Shown here piece by piece: positions 25,314 to 33,436 of a stretch of 38,472 bases of DNA. Below the pieces are notes generated by a model, which worked only from the letters and a program-made list of their open reading frames with translations, made no database searches and was not told the origin of the DNA. Location of the stretch: NCBI GenBank assembly GCA_900541505.1, contig UQKK01000031.1, positions 1-38,472 on the forward strand, written 5' to 3'. This DNA is from an uncultured Ruminococcus sp. (lineage in GTDB: Bacteria > Bacillota > Clostridia > Lachnospirales > Lachnospiraceae). Made by a program: the position numbers and the translations under genes. Numbering within the stretch: position 1 is the stretch's first letter; each line of letters starts with the position of its first letter.

Positions 25314-25628
25314 CATCAGACGGTACGGTAAAAAGAAATGCGGGGCATGGATATTGCAAAAGCAGAGAAGACACTCTGTTTTGCAGTGTTCGTGCCCTGT
25401 GTATATTTATGATGCACACGCCGCAATAAGGTATATTACCGTTTTGCGGCATTGCGGCGGGGCGCAAAGTGCAGACCGGTTTTAAAAGGGAGTCCGCCTG
25501 GCGTTTTGATATGCTTCTTACTTATAATTGGATTCTTTGGGGAATATAGTATATAATAATGCCATGTTTGTACAGGGGTACACACATCTTAAGGTATGTG
25601 GATTCATGGGGCGTCAAAGGAGTATCAT
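25314..25628. other. Intergenic region with two hairpins and a promoter
   Basis: No gene is supported in this 315-base gap. Two structures stand out. One is a strong hairpin with arms 25356-25367 and 25374-25384, and weaker outer pairing of GGGCATG to CGTGCCC around 25343-25397. The other pairs CCGCAA (25421-25426) with TTGCGG (25444-25449) and has a nested GGTA/TACC. Neither has a T run, so termination of rhaM is unclear. Downstream, TTGGAT (25528-25533), an 18-bp spacer and TATAAT (25552-25557) form a plausible promoter for the glucosaminidase gene. A small RNA cannot be excluded. Confidence 0.45.
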
Positions 25629-26441
25629 ATGGAGAAATGGAACAGGGAGAAACTGAAAATATGGCTGGAAGCGGGACTTGCCCTGCTCTTAGTCCTGACG
25701 CTGGGGCTTGCCGGTGCCAGAGGTGTTTTTGCAGACAAAACGGATACAGCTTCGGCGAAAACGGCAGTGCAGGTCGATGCAAAAGCCTCGGAGGAGAACG
25801 GAAAAGCCGGGGAAGAGGCAAAGAGCGCGTCCGGGAAAGCCTCTGATGATTCACAGCAAAAGAGCGCGGGTAAGAAGGCAGAGGCGGAGGAAACCATCGC
25901 AGACGGGCAGTACCCAATCATGGGAGAGAGCGCGGTCACGGTGGAGGAGATGGTTGCCTATTTTGAATCTTCCGGTAAAGCATACCCTGCAGAGGAGTTA
26001 TCAAAGGGTGGGGCGGACAGTATCGAGACGTTCTGTCAGATGTATTACGATGAGGCGACCGCAGAAGGGGTCCGCCCGGAAGTAGCGTTCGCGCAGACGA
26101 TGAAGGAGACGGGATTTCTGCAGTATGGAGGCGACGCCCAGATTGAACAGTTCAATTTCGCCGGGATTGGCACCACAGGCGGGGGCGTCCCCGGTAACTC
26201 CTATCCCGATGTGAGAACCGGAATACGCGCCCAGATACAGCACTTAAAAGCCTATGCCACAGCAGACGCTCTGGCACAGGAGTGTGTGGATGACCGGTAT
26301 GAATATGTCAAGAAAGGCGCAGCGCCCTATGTGGAATGGCTGGGACAGCAGGAAAACCCGGAGGGACTCGGATGGGCGACAGGGGAAAACTACGGGTATG
26401 ATATTGTGGATATGATTGAAAATATGAAGACAATGGGATGA
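25629..26441 (+). CDS. Membrane-anchored glucosaminidase-domain cell-wall hydrolase
   Basis: 270 residues. A short basic cytoplasmic start is followed by one membrane helix (about 15-35). An Ala/Lys/Glu/Ser-rich low-complexity linker (about 38-95) then spans the wall region, before a C-terminal domain (about 100-270). That domain resembles the mannosyl-glycoprotein endo-beta-N-acetylglucosaminidase (glucosaminidase) family, which cuts peptidoglycan glycan strands. VRPEVAFAQTMKETGFLQYG contains the probable catalytic Glu, and FNFAGIGTTGGG and TGIRAQIQHLKAYA are typical neighbours. ATG 25629 has AAAGGAG at good spacing. The frame is open 11 codons further up without a ribosome site. It has its own probable promoter. 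The linker composition makes the export route (retained anchor or cleaved signal) uncertain. Confidence 0.83.
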   Translation: MEKWNREKLKIWLEAGLALLLVLTLGLAGARGVFADKTDTASAKTAVQVDAKASEENGKAGEEAKSASGKASDDSQQKSAGKKAEAEETIADGQYPIMGESAVTVEEMVAYFESSGKAYPAEELSKGGADSIETFCQMYYDEATAEGVRPEVAFAQTMKETGFLQYGGDAQIEQFNFAGIGTTGGGVPGNSYPDVRTGIRAQIQHLKAYATADALAQECVDDRYEYVKKGAAPYVEWLGQQENPEGLGWATGENYGYDIVDMIENMKTMG

Positions 26442-26480
26442 GCAAGGAGACGGTCAGGGAGATTCTTTCTGAATAGAAAT

Positions 26481-26505
26481 AGTACGTTTTATGTACTTTG
26501 GTTTT
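26481..26505 (+). terminator. Weak terminator after the glucosaminidase gene
   Basis: AGTAC/GTACT (26481-26485, 26493-26497) with flanking A/T pairs and a T-rich tail (TTTGGTTTTC). It is a short stem, given as possible only. Confidence 0.4.
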
Positions 26506-26525
26506 CTTAAGATTATCTAAACTTC

Positions 26526-26554
26526 TTGACAAATCAGTGTCGGAAAGATATGAT
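26526..26554 (+). promoter_or_regulatory. Promoter of the valS T-box transcript
   Basis: TTGACA (26526-26531), a 17-bp spacer and TATGAT (26549-26554). The predicted start near 26561 leaves a leader of about 557 bases. An 8-bp palindrome (26566-26573, 26576-26583) lies at its beginning. Confidence 0.85.
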
Positions 26555-26560
26555 AAGCAT

Positions 26561-26942
26561 TAGTTAATTGTTATTTAACAATTTGTTAAAATTTAAAGGT
26601 GCTGAGGAAGAGGAGTACAGCATTGCTTCCGACAGAGAGGACCGCCCGCAGGCTGGAAGGCGGTTTGGGAAAAGGATGATGGAAGGTAGCTTCTGAACCG
26701 GATATCTGAAACCGAACGCGCTGGGCATTTGAGTTCCGTAAGCGGAATACGTGTTCCAGGGTTATCGGCACTAGGAAATCCCGTCATGACCTACGTTACA
26801 GGGTCAAGAGATGTATGGATGGATAGACGGGTGAGAACTGCTTTATAATAGGAAGCGGAAGATGACAGGTTTATCTGTGTTCATATAAATAAGGTGGTAC
26901 CGCGGAATCCTTCGCCCTTTACGTTTGTAAAGGGCATCTTTT
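26561..26942 (+). promoter_or_regulatory. T-box riboswitch controlling valS
   Basis: The conserved T-box AAGGTGGTACCGCGG lies at 26891-26905, directly before an intrinsic terminator (26914-26935). Upstream, 26597-26700 has the features of Stem I, including AGAGAGGACCGCC pairing with GGCGGT. GTA at 26686-26688, in the Stem I 3' side, is a candidate valine specifier codon, but I could not fold the specifier loop with certainty. Uncharged valyl-tRNA binding would stabilise the antiterminator and let valS be transcribed. Valine is assigned from the downstream gene. Confidence 0.92.
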
Positions 26943-26945
26943 ATT
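26914..26945 (+). terminator. T-box-regulated terminator
   Basis: The stem GCCCTTTAC/GTAAAGGGC (26914-26922 with 26927-26935), loop GTTT, then a T-rich tail. It competes with the antiterminator that includes the T-box sequence. Confidence 0.88.
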
Positions 26946-26982
26946 TTATAGGAAATTCTTCCGAATTTCCTATAAAATAAAA
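26939..26982. repeat. Perfect 20-bp inverted repeat inside the valS leader
   Basis: Arms 26939-26958 and 26963-26982 are exact reverse complements around a TTCC loop, starting in the T tail of the T-box terminator. An A run follows instead of a T run on the plus strand. It is not part of the T-box architecture. Confidence 0.85.
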
Positions 26983-26997
26983 AACCCTCCGGGCGGG

Positions 26998-27030
26998 GCG
27001 CAAAATGTCCGGGGGACATTTGTTCTGCGC
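26998..27030 (+). promoter_or_regulatory. GC-rich hairpin before valS
   Basis: AAATGTCC (27003-27010) pairs perfectly with GGACATTT (27014-27021) around GGG. Outer GCGCA/TGCGC (26998-27002, 27026-27030) extends it past a 4-base bulge. It lies about 90 bases before the valS start and lacks a T tail. Confidence 0.6.
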
Positions 27031-27117
27031 CGGCTGAAGTGGAACAAAGAGTAGTCCGGGATACACATGCAAGTAAAAATCTAAGAGAGAACAAGAGAGG
27101 GGCACAAGGAGGAAACA

Positions 27118-29766
27118 ATGAGCAGGGAATTAGCGAAAACTTACAATCCGAAAGAAATCGAAGAAAAGTTATACGAGAAGTGGTGTGAGAACAAATACTT
27201 CCACGCGGAAGTGGACAGGAGCAGAAAACCGTTTACTACGGTGATGCCGCCTCCGAACATCACAGGAAAGCTGCACATGGGACATGCACTGGATAATACG
27301 CTCCAGGATATCCTCATCCGCTACAAGAGGATGGAGGGATACAATGCATTGTGGGTGCCGGGGACAGACCATGCGGCGATTTCCACAGAGGTGAAAGTGA
27401 CCAACCAGTTGAAGGAAGAAGGCATCGACAAAAAAGAGCTGGGAAGAGAAGGCTTTTTGGAGCGCACCTGGCAGTGGAAGGAAGAATATGCGGGAACCAT
27501 TGAAAACCAGCTCAAAAAGCTGGGAATCTCCTGTGACTGGGACAGAGAGCGTTTCACTATGGACGAAGGCTGTTCCAAGGCTGTTGAGGAAGTATTTATC
27601 AGCCTCTATGAAAAGGGCTATATCTATAAAGGCTCTAGGATTATCAACTGGTGCCCGAAATGTAAGACATCCCTCTCCGATGCCGAAGTAGAGCATGAAG
27701 AGCAGGACGGACATTTCTGGCATATCAAGTATCCCATCGTAGGGACAGAACGTTTCCTGGAGATTGCCACCACCCGTCCGGAGACGATGCTGGGAGATAC
27801 CGCCATCGCCGTACACCCGGATGATGAGAGATATAAAGATATCGTAGGGATGAAGGCTCTTCTTCCTCTTGTAAATAAAGAAATCCCGATTGTGGCAGAC
27901 TACTATGTAGACAAAGAATTTGGGACCGGGGCAGTGAAGATAACTCCCGCCCACGACCCCAATGACTTTGAGGTCGGAAAGCGCCATAATCTGGAAGAAA
28001 TCAATATCATGAACGACGATGCCACCATCAATGAGAAAGGCGGCAAATACGCGGGCATGGAGCGCTATGAGGCAAGAAAAGCGATTGTCAAGGATTTGGA
28101 AGAGCAGGGCTATCTGGTGAAGATAGAGCCCCACTCACACAATGTCGGAACCCATGACCGCTGCGGCACCACAGTAGAGCCGCTCATCAAACAGCAGTGG
28201 TTCGTAAAGATGGAAGAGCTGGCAAAACCGGCAATCAACGCACTGAAGACCGGAGAACTGAAGTTTGTTCCGGAGCGTTTTGATAAAATCTATCTCCACT
28301 GGCTGGAGAATATCAAAGACTGGTGCATTTCCAGGCAGATTTGGTGGGGACACCGGATTCCTGCGTACTATTGCGATGAATGTGGAGAATTTGTGGTGGC
28401 AAGAGAGATGCCAGAGAAGTGTCCGCACTGCGGCTGCACGCACTTTACACAGGATGAGGATACGCTGGATACGTGGTTTTCTTCCGCGCTGTGGCCGTTC
28501 TCCACGCTGGGGTGGCCGGAGAAGACGGAGGATTTGGACTATTTCTATCCCACCGATGTGCTTGTGACCGGATACGACATCATCTTCTTCTGGGTCATCC
28601 GTATGGTATTTTCCGGATACGCGCACACAGGAAAATCACCGTTCCACACAGTACTCATCCACGGTCTGGTGAGAGATTCTCAGGGGCGCAAGATGAGCAA
28701 ATCTCTGGGGAATGGAATCGACCCGCTGGAGATTATCGACCAGTACGGCGCGGATGCACTGCGGCTTACGCTGGTTACCGGAAACGCGCCGGGAAATGAT
28801 ATGCGCTTCTACAATGAGAGAGTGGAGGCGAGCAGGAATTTTGCCAACAAAGTATGGAATGCCTCACGGTTTATCCTGATGAATATTGAAAATGAAAATC
28901 TGGAAACACCGGCGGAAGAGGATTTGACGCTGGCGGATAAATGGATACTTTCCGCAGTCAATACACTGGCAAAAGACGTGACGGAAAATATGGACAAATT
29001 CGAACTGGGAATTGCCGTGCAGAAGGTCTATGATTTCATCTGGGATGAGTTCTGCGACTGGTATATCGAGATGGCAAAATACCGCATCTATCACAAGGAT
29101 GAGGAGCCGAAGGCGGCAAACGCGGCTCTCTGGACATTAAAGAACGTGCTCGGGCAGGCTCTTAAAATGCTCCATCCCTTCATGCCGTTCGTGACAGAAG
29201 AGATTTACAGCGCGTTGGTGCCGGAGGAGGAGTCCCTCATGATGTCCTCCTGGCCTGTATACACAGAAGAACGGGCTTATCCTGAGGAGGAGAGAGTTGT
29301 CAGCCGTATGAAAGACATCGTGCGCGGAATCCGCAATATCCGCGCGGAGATGAATGTGGAGAATAACCGCAAGACAAATGTGTACGTTGTTTCCGCGGAT
29401 GAAGGGCTTCGCGGAGGCTTTGCGGCATTGACAGATTCTGTAAAACCGTTGATGAATGCCTCCCAGATTATCATAGAAGCACAGAAGCCGGATATCGGTG
29501 AGGACGCGGTGTCGGTGGTTGTGCCGGATGCTTCTGTCTACCTTCCTCTTCAGGATTTGGTGGATTTTGAGCAGGAGAGAGAACGCCTTTCCAAGGAAGA
29601 GGAGCGTCTGAAAAAGGAAATCAAGAGAGCGGAAGGCATGTTGAAGAATGAGAAATTCGTGAGCAAGGCACCGGCGGCGAAAGTAGAGGAAGAGCGGGCA
29701 AAACTTGAGAAATATACACAGATGCTCGCACAGGTACAGGAGAGAATGGCAGGATTAAAGAAGTAG
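27118..29766 (+). CDS. valS: Valyl-tRNA synthetase
   Basis: 882 residues of a class Ia synthetase that charges tRNA-Val. The HIGH motif is HMGH (53-56) in PPPNITGKLHMGHALDN. KMSKS is at 525-529. The editing (CP1) domain (about 170-360) has TRPETMLGDTAI and the GTGAVKITPAHDPND region. The anticodon-binding domain follows (about 600-780), and a C-terminal coiled coil of about 65 residues starts near LVDFEQERERLSKEEERLKK, typical of ValRS. A zinc-type CDECGEF...CPHCGC cluster lies at about 421-442. ATG 27118 follows AAGGAGG. Transcription is controlled by the upstream T-box. The next gene follows after 16 bases. Confidence 0.97.
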   Translation: MSRELAKTYNPKEIEEKLYEKWCENKYFHAEVDRSRKPFTTVMPPPNITGKLHMGHALDNTLQDILIRYKRMEGYNALWVPGTDHAAISTEVKVTNQLKEEGIDKKELGREGFLERTWQWKEEYAGTIENQLKKLGISCDWDRERFTMDEGCSKAVEEVFISLYEKGYIYKGSRIINWCPKCKTSLSDAEVEHEEQDGHFWHIKYPIVGTERFLEIATTRPETMLGDTAIAVHPDDERYKDIVGMKALLPLVNKEIPIVADYYVDKEFGTGAVKITPAHDPNDFEVGKRHNLEEINIMNDDATINEKGGKYAGMERYEARKAIVKDLEEQGYLVKIEPHSHNVGTHDRCGTTVEPLIKQQWFVKMEELAKPAINALKTGELKFVPERFDKIYLHWLENIKDWCISRQIWWGHRIPAYYCDECGEFVVAREMPEKCPHCGCTHFTQDEDTLDTWFSSALWPFSTLGWPEKTEDLDYFYPTDVLVTGYDIIFFWVIRMVFSGYAHTGKSPFHTVLIHGLVRDSQGRKMSKSLGNGIDPLEIIDQYGADALRLTLVTGNAPGNDMRFYNERVEASRNFANKVWNASRFILMNIENENLETPAEEDLTLADKWILSAVNTLAKDVTENMDKFELGIAVQKVYDFIWDEFCDWYIEMAKYRIYHKDEEPKAANAALWTLKNVLGQALKMLHPFMPFVTEEIYSALVPEEESLMMSSWPVYTEERAYPEEERVVSRMKDIVRGIRNIRAEMNVENNRKTNVYVVSADEGLRGGFAALTDSVKPLMNASQIIIEAQKPDIGEDAVSVVVPDASVYLPLQDLVDFEQERERLSKEEERLKKEIKRAEGMLKNEKFVSKAPAAKVEEERAKLEKYTQMLAQVQERMAGLKK

Positions 29767-29782
29767 AGAAGAGAGGTCACAC

Positions 29783-31993
29783 ATGAAACGCATTCACATT
29801 AAAAAGCCTGACATCAAAGGATTTTTTCATAAGATAAGGCACTTGAAGAAAGAAGACATAAAACAGCATATGAAAGAGCGCAGAGAGCGCCGTCAGAGAA
29901 TCCTTGAGGCAAGGCGAAACAGCAGGTTTGCAAAAAAGATGCAGCCCGTCTACAGGATGATGGACCGCTTTTCGCTGCCCCTGCATTATGTGCTGGCGTG
30001 TATCATCAACTTCTTTATTGAAGTGATTTCCAGACATTCACTGTTTGGAGCATGGGAATACCTGACAGGGTCTCCCAAGGTGTTTCTTTTCAATGCGTTT
30101 TTGATATTTGCGACCTTTTCCATCGTGTATCTGGTGCGGAGACGTTTGTTCGCGAGGATATTGATTAGCGTGTTCTGGCTGTTTCTGGGAACCTGCAACG
30201 GCTATCTCCTGCTTAAGAGAGTCACGCCGTTTAACGCGCAGGACTTAAAAGTGCTCTCCGATGCACTTTCTCTGACCGGGAATTACTTTAATACGTTTGA
30301 ACTGATACTGCTCATCGTGGGGATTGCCGCAGTGATACTGTGGATTGTCTCTATGTGGAGGCGGGGAGGTCAGTATACCGGGAAGATGCACCGGATACTG
30401 GCGCTGGTCGGTGTGATTTTCTGGCTGGGCGCCTATGTGGTGCTCACCAACATCGCCATCGACAAGCGTGTGGTTTCTAATTATTTTGGCAATATCGCTT
30501 TCGCTTATGAGGATTACGGCTTCCCTTACTGCTTCACGGCGAGTATCTTCAACACCGGGATTTCAGAGCCATCGGGATACAGTGAAGAGACCATGGCGAA
30601 AGTGAGCAGTAACGGAGAGATTACAAAGAGTGAGACAGGCAGGAGTGAGGAACAGCTTCCCAATATCATCTTTGTACAGCTGGAATCTTTCTTTGACCCG
30701 ACGGAGGTGGAGTGGCTGCAGTTTTCTGAAGACCCCATTCCGAATCTGCGGAAAATGTTCAGTGAGTATTCCAGCGGATATTTTAAGGCTCCATCCGTAG
30801 GAGCGGGTACGGCGAATACAGAATTTGAAGTACTCACGGGAATGAGCATGCGTTTCTTCGGTCCCGGAGAGTATCCTTATAAGACATATGCCAAGACAAA
30901 GACATTGGAGAGTGCCGCTACGGCATTGACGAGTCTGGGATACGGCGCGGAAGCCCTGCACAACAACGGCGGGAACTTCTACAGCCGGGCGCAGGTGTTC
31001 AACCACATGGGATTTGACCACTTTACAAGCAAGGAGTTTATGAATATTCTGCAGACCACGCCAAACGGATGGGCGACGGATGACATCCTTGTGCCGAATA
31101 TCATGGAGTCCATGGATACCACGGAAGGGCAGGATTTTGTCTTTACCATCAGTGTCCAGGGGCACGGAGAGTACCCGACGGAGAAGATCATCGAGAATCC
31201 GGAGATTGTGGTGAGCGGAGTGGAGGACGAAGGAGAACGCAATGCCTGGGAGTACTATGTGAATATGGTACACGAGATGGATGCCTTTGCGGGCGAACTC
31301 ATCCAGGCAGTGGAAGAGAGAGATGAACCGACGGTTGTCGTGTTCTACGGCGACCATCTGCCCACTATGGGACTGGAAGCAAAAGATTTGAAGAGCAAGT
31401 ACCTCTATAATACGAACTATGTCATCTGGGATAATATCGGTCTGGAGAAACAGGATATGAATCTGGCGGCATACCAGATTATGGCAGAAGTGTTTGAACG
31501 GCTGGATATCCATTCCGGTACGGTCTTTAATTATCATCAGGAGAGGCGGCAGAGCAAGGACTATCTGGCGGATTTGGAGCTTCTGCAGTATGACCTGCTC
31601 TACGGCGAACAATATGTTTACGGAGAGGCGGGTTCCCCCATCACGGAGGGGCATATGGTGATGGGAGTCAAAGACGCCAGGATTACAGACCTTGTCGCCC
31701 AGCTCGACGGCACCTACAGTGTATATGGAGAGAATTTTACAAAGCAGAGCAAAGTCTATATAAACGGTGAGAAACAGACCAGCAAGTTTTTAAACAATAC
31801 GCGGATTGATTTGAAAGAATCCAAGTTGGAGGACGGCGACATCATCAAAGTAGACCAGGTTGGCTCCAGCAATACCATCTTCCGGGAGTCGGTGGAGTAT
31901 GAATACAAAGACGGAAAACTGACAGAACTTCCGAGAGCGGAGGATGCGGTGGAGACCGGAAGAGATGCGTTTGTGGATAAGGAAAACGAATAG
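29783..31993 (+). CDS. LtaS-like phosphoglycerol transferase with C-terminal TIG-like domain
   Basis: 736 residues. A strongly basic N-terminal region (1-60) precedes about five membrane helices (60-240). A sulfatase-type catalytic domain outside the membrane follows (about 292-590). Its landmarks are NIIFVQLESF with metal-binding Glu301, GAGTANTEFE with probable nucleophile Thr343, HNNGGNFYSR and FYGDHLP (Asp524, His525). The family polymerises glycerol-phosphate onto lipid for lipoteichoic acid or modifies wall polymers. Residues about 628-705 form an extra domain resembling an IPT/TIG immunoglobulin-like fold (TYSVYGENFTKQSKVYING, then FLNNTRIDL and LEDGDIIKV). It may bind the wall or polymer. 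Classical LtaS ends near the catalytic domain. It lies 16 bases after valS and 3 before folC. Confidence 0.86.
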   Translation: MKRIHIKKPDIKGFFHKIRHLKKEDIKQHMKERRERRQRILEARRNSRFAKKMQPVYRMMDRFSLPLHYVLACIINFFIEVISRHSLFGAWEYLTGSPKVFLFNAFLIFATFSIVYLVRRRLFARILISVFWLFLGTCNGYLLLKRVTPFNAQDLKVLSDALSLTGNYFNTFELILLIVGIAAVILWIVSMWRRGGQYTGKMHRILALVGVIFWLGAYVVLTNIAIDKRVVSNYFGNIAFAYEDYGFPYCFTASIFNTGISEPSGYSEETMAKVSSNGEITKSETGRSEEQLPNIIFVQLESFFDPTEVEWLQFSEDPIPNLRKMFSEYSSGYFKAPSVGAGTANTEFEVLTGMSMRFFGPGEYPYKTYAKTKTLESAATALTSLGYGAEALHNNGGNFYSRAQVFNHMGFDHFTSKEFMNILQTTPNGWATDDILVPNIMESMDTTEGQDFVFTISVQGHGEYPTEKIIENPEIVVSGVEDEGERNAWEYYVNMVHEMDAFAGELIQAVEERDEPTVVVFYGDHLPTMGLEAKDLKSKYLYNTNYVIWDNIGLEKQDMNLAAYQIMAEVFERLDIHSGTVFNYHQERRQSKDYLADLELLQYDLLYGEQYVYGEAGSPITEGHMVMGVKDARITDLVAQLDGTYSVYGENFTKQSKVYINGEKQTSKFLNNTRIDLKESKLEDGDIIKVDQVGSSNTIFRESVEYEYKDGKLTELPRAEDAVETGRDAFVDKENE

Positions 31994-31996
31994 GAT

Positions 31997-33277
31997 ATGA
32001 CATATGAGGAAGCAGCAGAGTATATTTTAAATCTGCCGAAGTTTACAAAGAAAAATAAACCGGAGCATACAAAAAGGTTCTTGTGGTATCTGAAAAACCC
32101 CCAGGAGCATATGAAGGTGCTGCATGTGGCGGGGACAAACGGCAAAGGTTCCGTGTGCGCTTACCTGCAGGCAATGCTCCTAAGCGAAGGAAAGACCGCG
32201 GGGATGTTTACATCCCCGCATCTTGTAAGGCTCAATGAGCGCATTGCAATAAATGAGGACATGATAACCGACGAGGAATTTGTGGAGGTCTTCTGCCTTG
32301 TTTTAAAAGCAGTGCGTAAGATGGAGGGGGAAGGGCTTCCCCATCCTACATTTTTTGAATTTCTCTTTGGCATGGCGCTGTGCGCGTTTGCCCGCGCGGG
32401 TGTGGAGTACGCGGTTCTTGAGACAGGTCTCGGAGGGAGGCTTGATGCCACAAACACAGTGGAGCACCCGCTGGTTTCGGTCATCACGTCCATCGGTATG
32501 GACCATATGGAATATCTGGGGAATACACTGGAGGAGATTGCCGGGGAGAAGGCGGGCATCCTAAAAGAGAAGGTTCCGGTGTTTTTTGCGGACAGCGGCG
32601 AAAAAAGCCGCAGGGTAATTGAAAAAAAGGCGGAGGAAAAGCACTGCTCTTGTAAAAAAATAGGGAAAGATGCGTACGAAATTCTCGGAATCCGGGACAA
32701 ACATATTGCATTTTCTCCCGTAAATGCGTATTATGGAAATACCCCATGGAAACTGCGCAATACCGGGCTTTACCAGGCAGAGAACGCTATGCTCGCGATG
32801 GAAGTGATGCGGTTTTTATTCGGGGAATCGGGGCGCCCCCAAAGGTGGAGAGAAGCACTTGCCGGTGTGCGCCGGGAAGGCAGGATGGAAGAAATTCTGC
32901 GGGATATCTACATTGACGGCGCCCACAATGTAAGCGCTGTGGAAGCATTTGCCGAAAGTGTGGAGCTTTCCGGGCAGAGATGTCTCCTTTTATTTGCAGC
33001 TATGCAGGACAAGGATTACACGGAGATGATAGAGATTCTCTGTAAAAAGGTCCCGGCAGATTTTTACATGGTGACGGCTGTGGGGGATAAGCGCACAGCG
33101 AGCCCTGAGACACTTGCGAAGATATTTCAGGAAAATACAGACAGACCGGTCCTGGTGGAGAAGTCGTTTGCGGAGGCATTTGCCTGCTTAAGAGCGCGCC
33201 AGGACGGGCGCAGAATCTACTGCCTGGGGTCACTTTACCTGGCAGGGATGATAAAAGAGCTGATACAGGAGGTCTGA
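31997..33277 (+). CDS. folC: Folylpolyglutamate synthase/dihydrofolate synthase
   Basis: 426 residues, the usual FolC length. It adds glutamate to tetrahydrofolates and, in many bacteria, to dihydropteroate. A Mur-ligase-type P-loop lies in HVAGTNGKGSVCAYLQ (about 43-57). TSPHLVRLNERIAI (about 73-86) and ETGLGGRLDATNTV (about 141-154) are family hallmarks. GMDHMEYLGNTLEEIAGEKAGI carries the magnesium-site His. A C-terminal DGAHN (about 311-315) is the ligase motif. It starts 3 bases after the LtaS-like gene, with no strong ribosome site, so translation may be coupled. The small protein gene follows after 2 bases. Confidence 0.95.
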   Translation: MTYEEAAEYILNLPKFTKKNKPEHTKRFLWYLKNPQEHMKVLHVAGTNGKGSVCAYLQAMLLSEGKTAGMFTSPHLVRLNERIAINEDMITDEEFVEVFCLVLKAVRKMEGEGLPHPTFFEFLFGMALCAFARAGVEYAVLETGLGGRLDATNTVEHPLVSVITSIGMDHMEYLGNTLEEIAGEKAGILKEKVPVFFADSGEKSRRVIEKKAEEKHCSCKKIGKDAYEILGIRDKHIAFSPVNAYYGNTPWKLRNTGLYQAENAMLAMEVMRFLFGESGRPQRWREALAGVRREGRMEEILRDIYIDGAHNVSAVEAFAESVELSGQRCLLLFAAMQDKDYTEMIEILCKKVPADFYMVTAVGDKRTASPETLAKIFQENTDRPVLVEKSFAEAFACLRARQDGRRIYCLGSLYLAGMIKELIQEV

Positions 33278-33279
33278 CA

Positions 33280-33414
33280 ATGCTCAATTATGAAGAGGAA
33301 CTGAAGAAATTTAAGCCGAGTCTGGAAGTCGAGGACATCGAGGATGCTGTTTACCAGGAAGATTTATCAGATATGACAGATTTGCTGCGAGAAGTGATGG
33401 ACCAGACGAAGTAA
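33280..33414 (+). CDS. Small acidic protein between folC and the TPR gene
   Basis: 44 residues: the N-terminal MLNYEEELKKFKPSLEVEDI is followed by an acidic half ending REVMDQTK. No membrane helix or known domain is seen. About 14 of 44 residues are Asp or Glu. An excellent ACAGGAGG site lies 7 bases before the ATG, and the gene starts 2 bases after the folC stop, which makes translation very likely. It ends 22 bases before the TPR gene. Function unknown. The operon position suggests a partner of the TPR protein or of folate metabolism, but this is a guess. Confidence 0.72.
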   Translation: MLNYEEELKKFKPSLEVEDIEDAVYQEDLSDMTDLLREVMDQTK

Positions 33415-33436
33415 AGAAAGATTATGGTGAGTATAG

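Noticed and set aside
30563..31654. 363-codon open frame opposite the LtaS-like gene
   Set aside because: The opposite frame encodes a recognisable catalytic domain. This one has no motifs or start signal.
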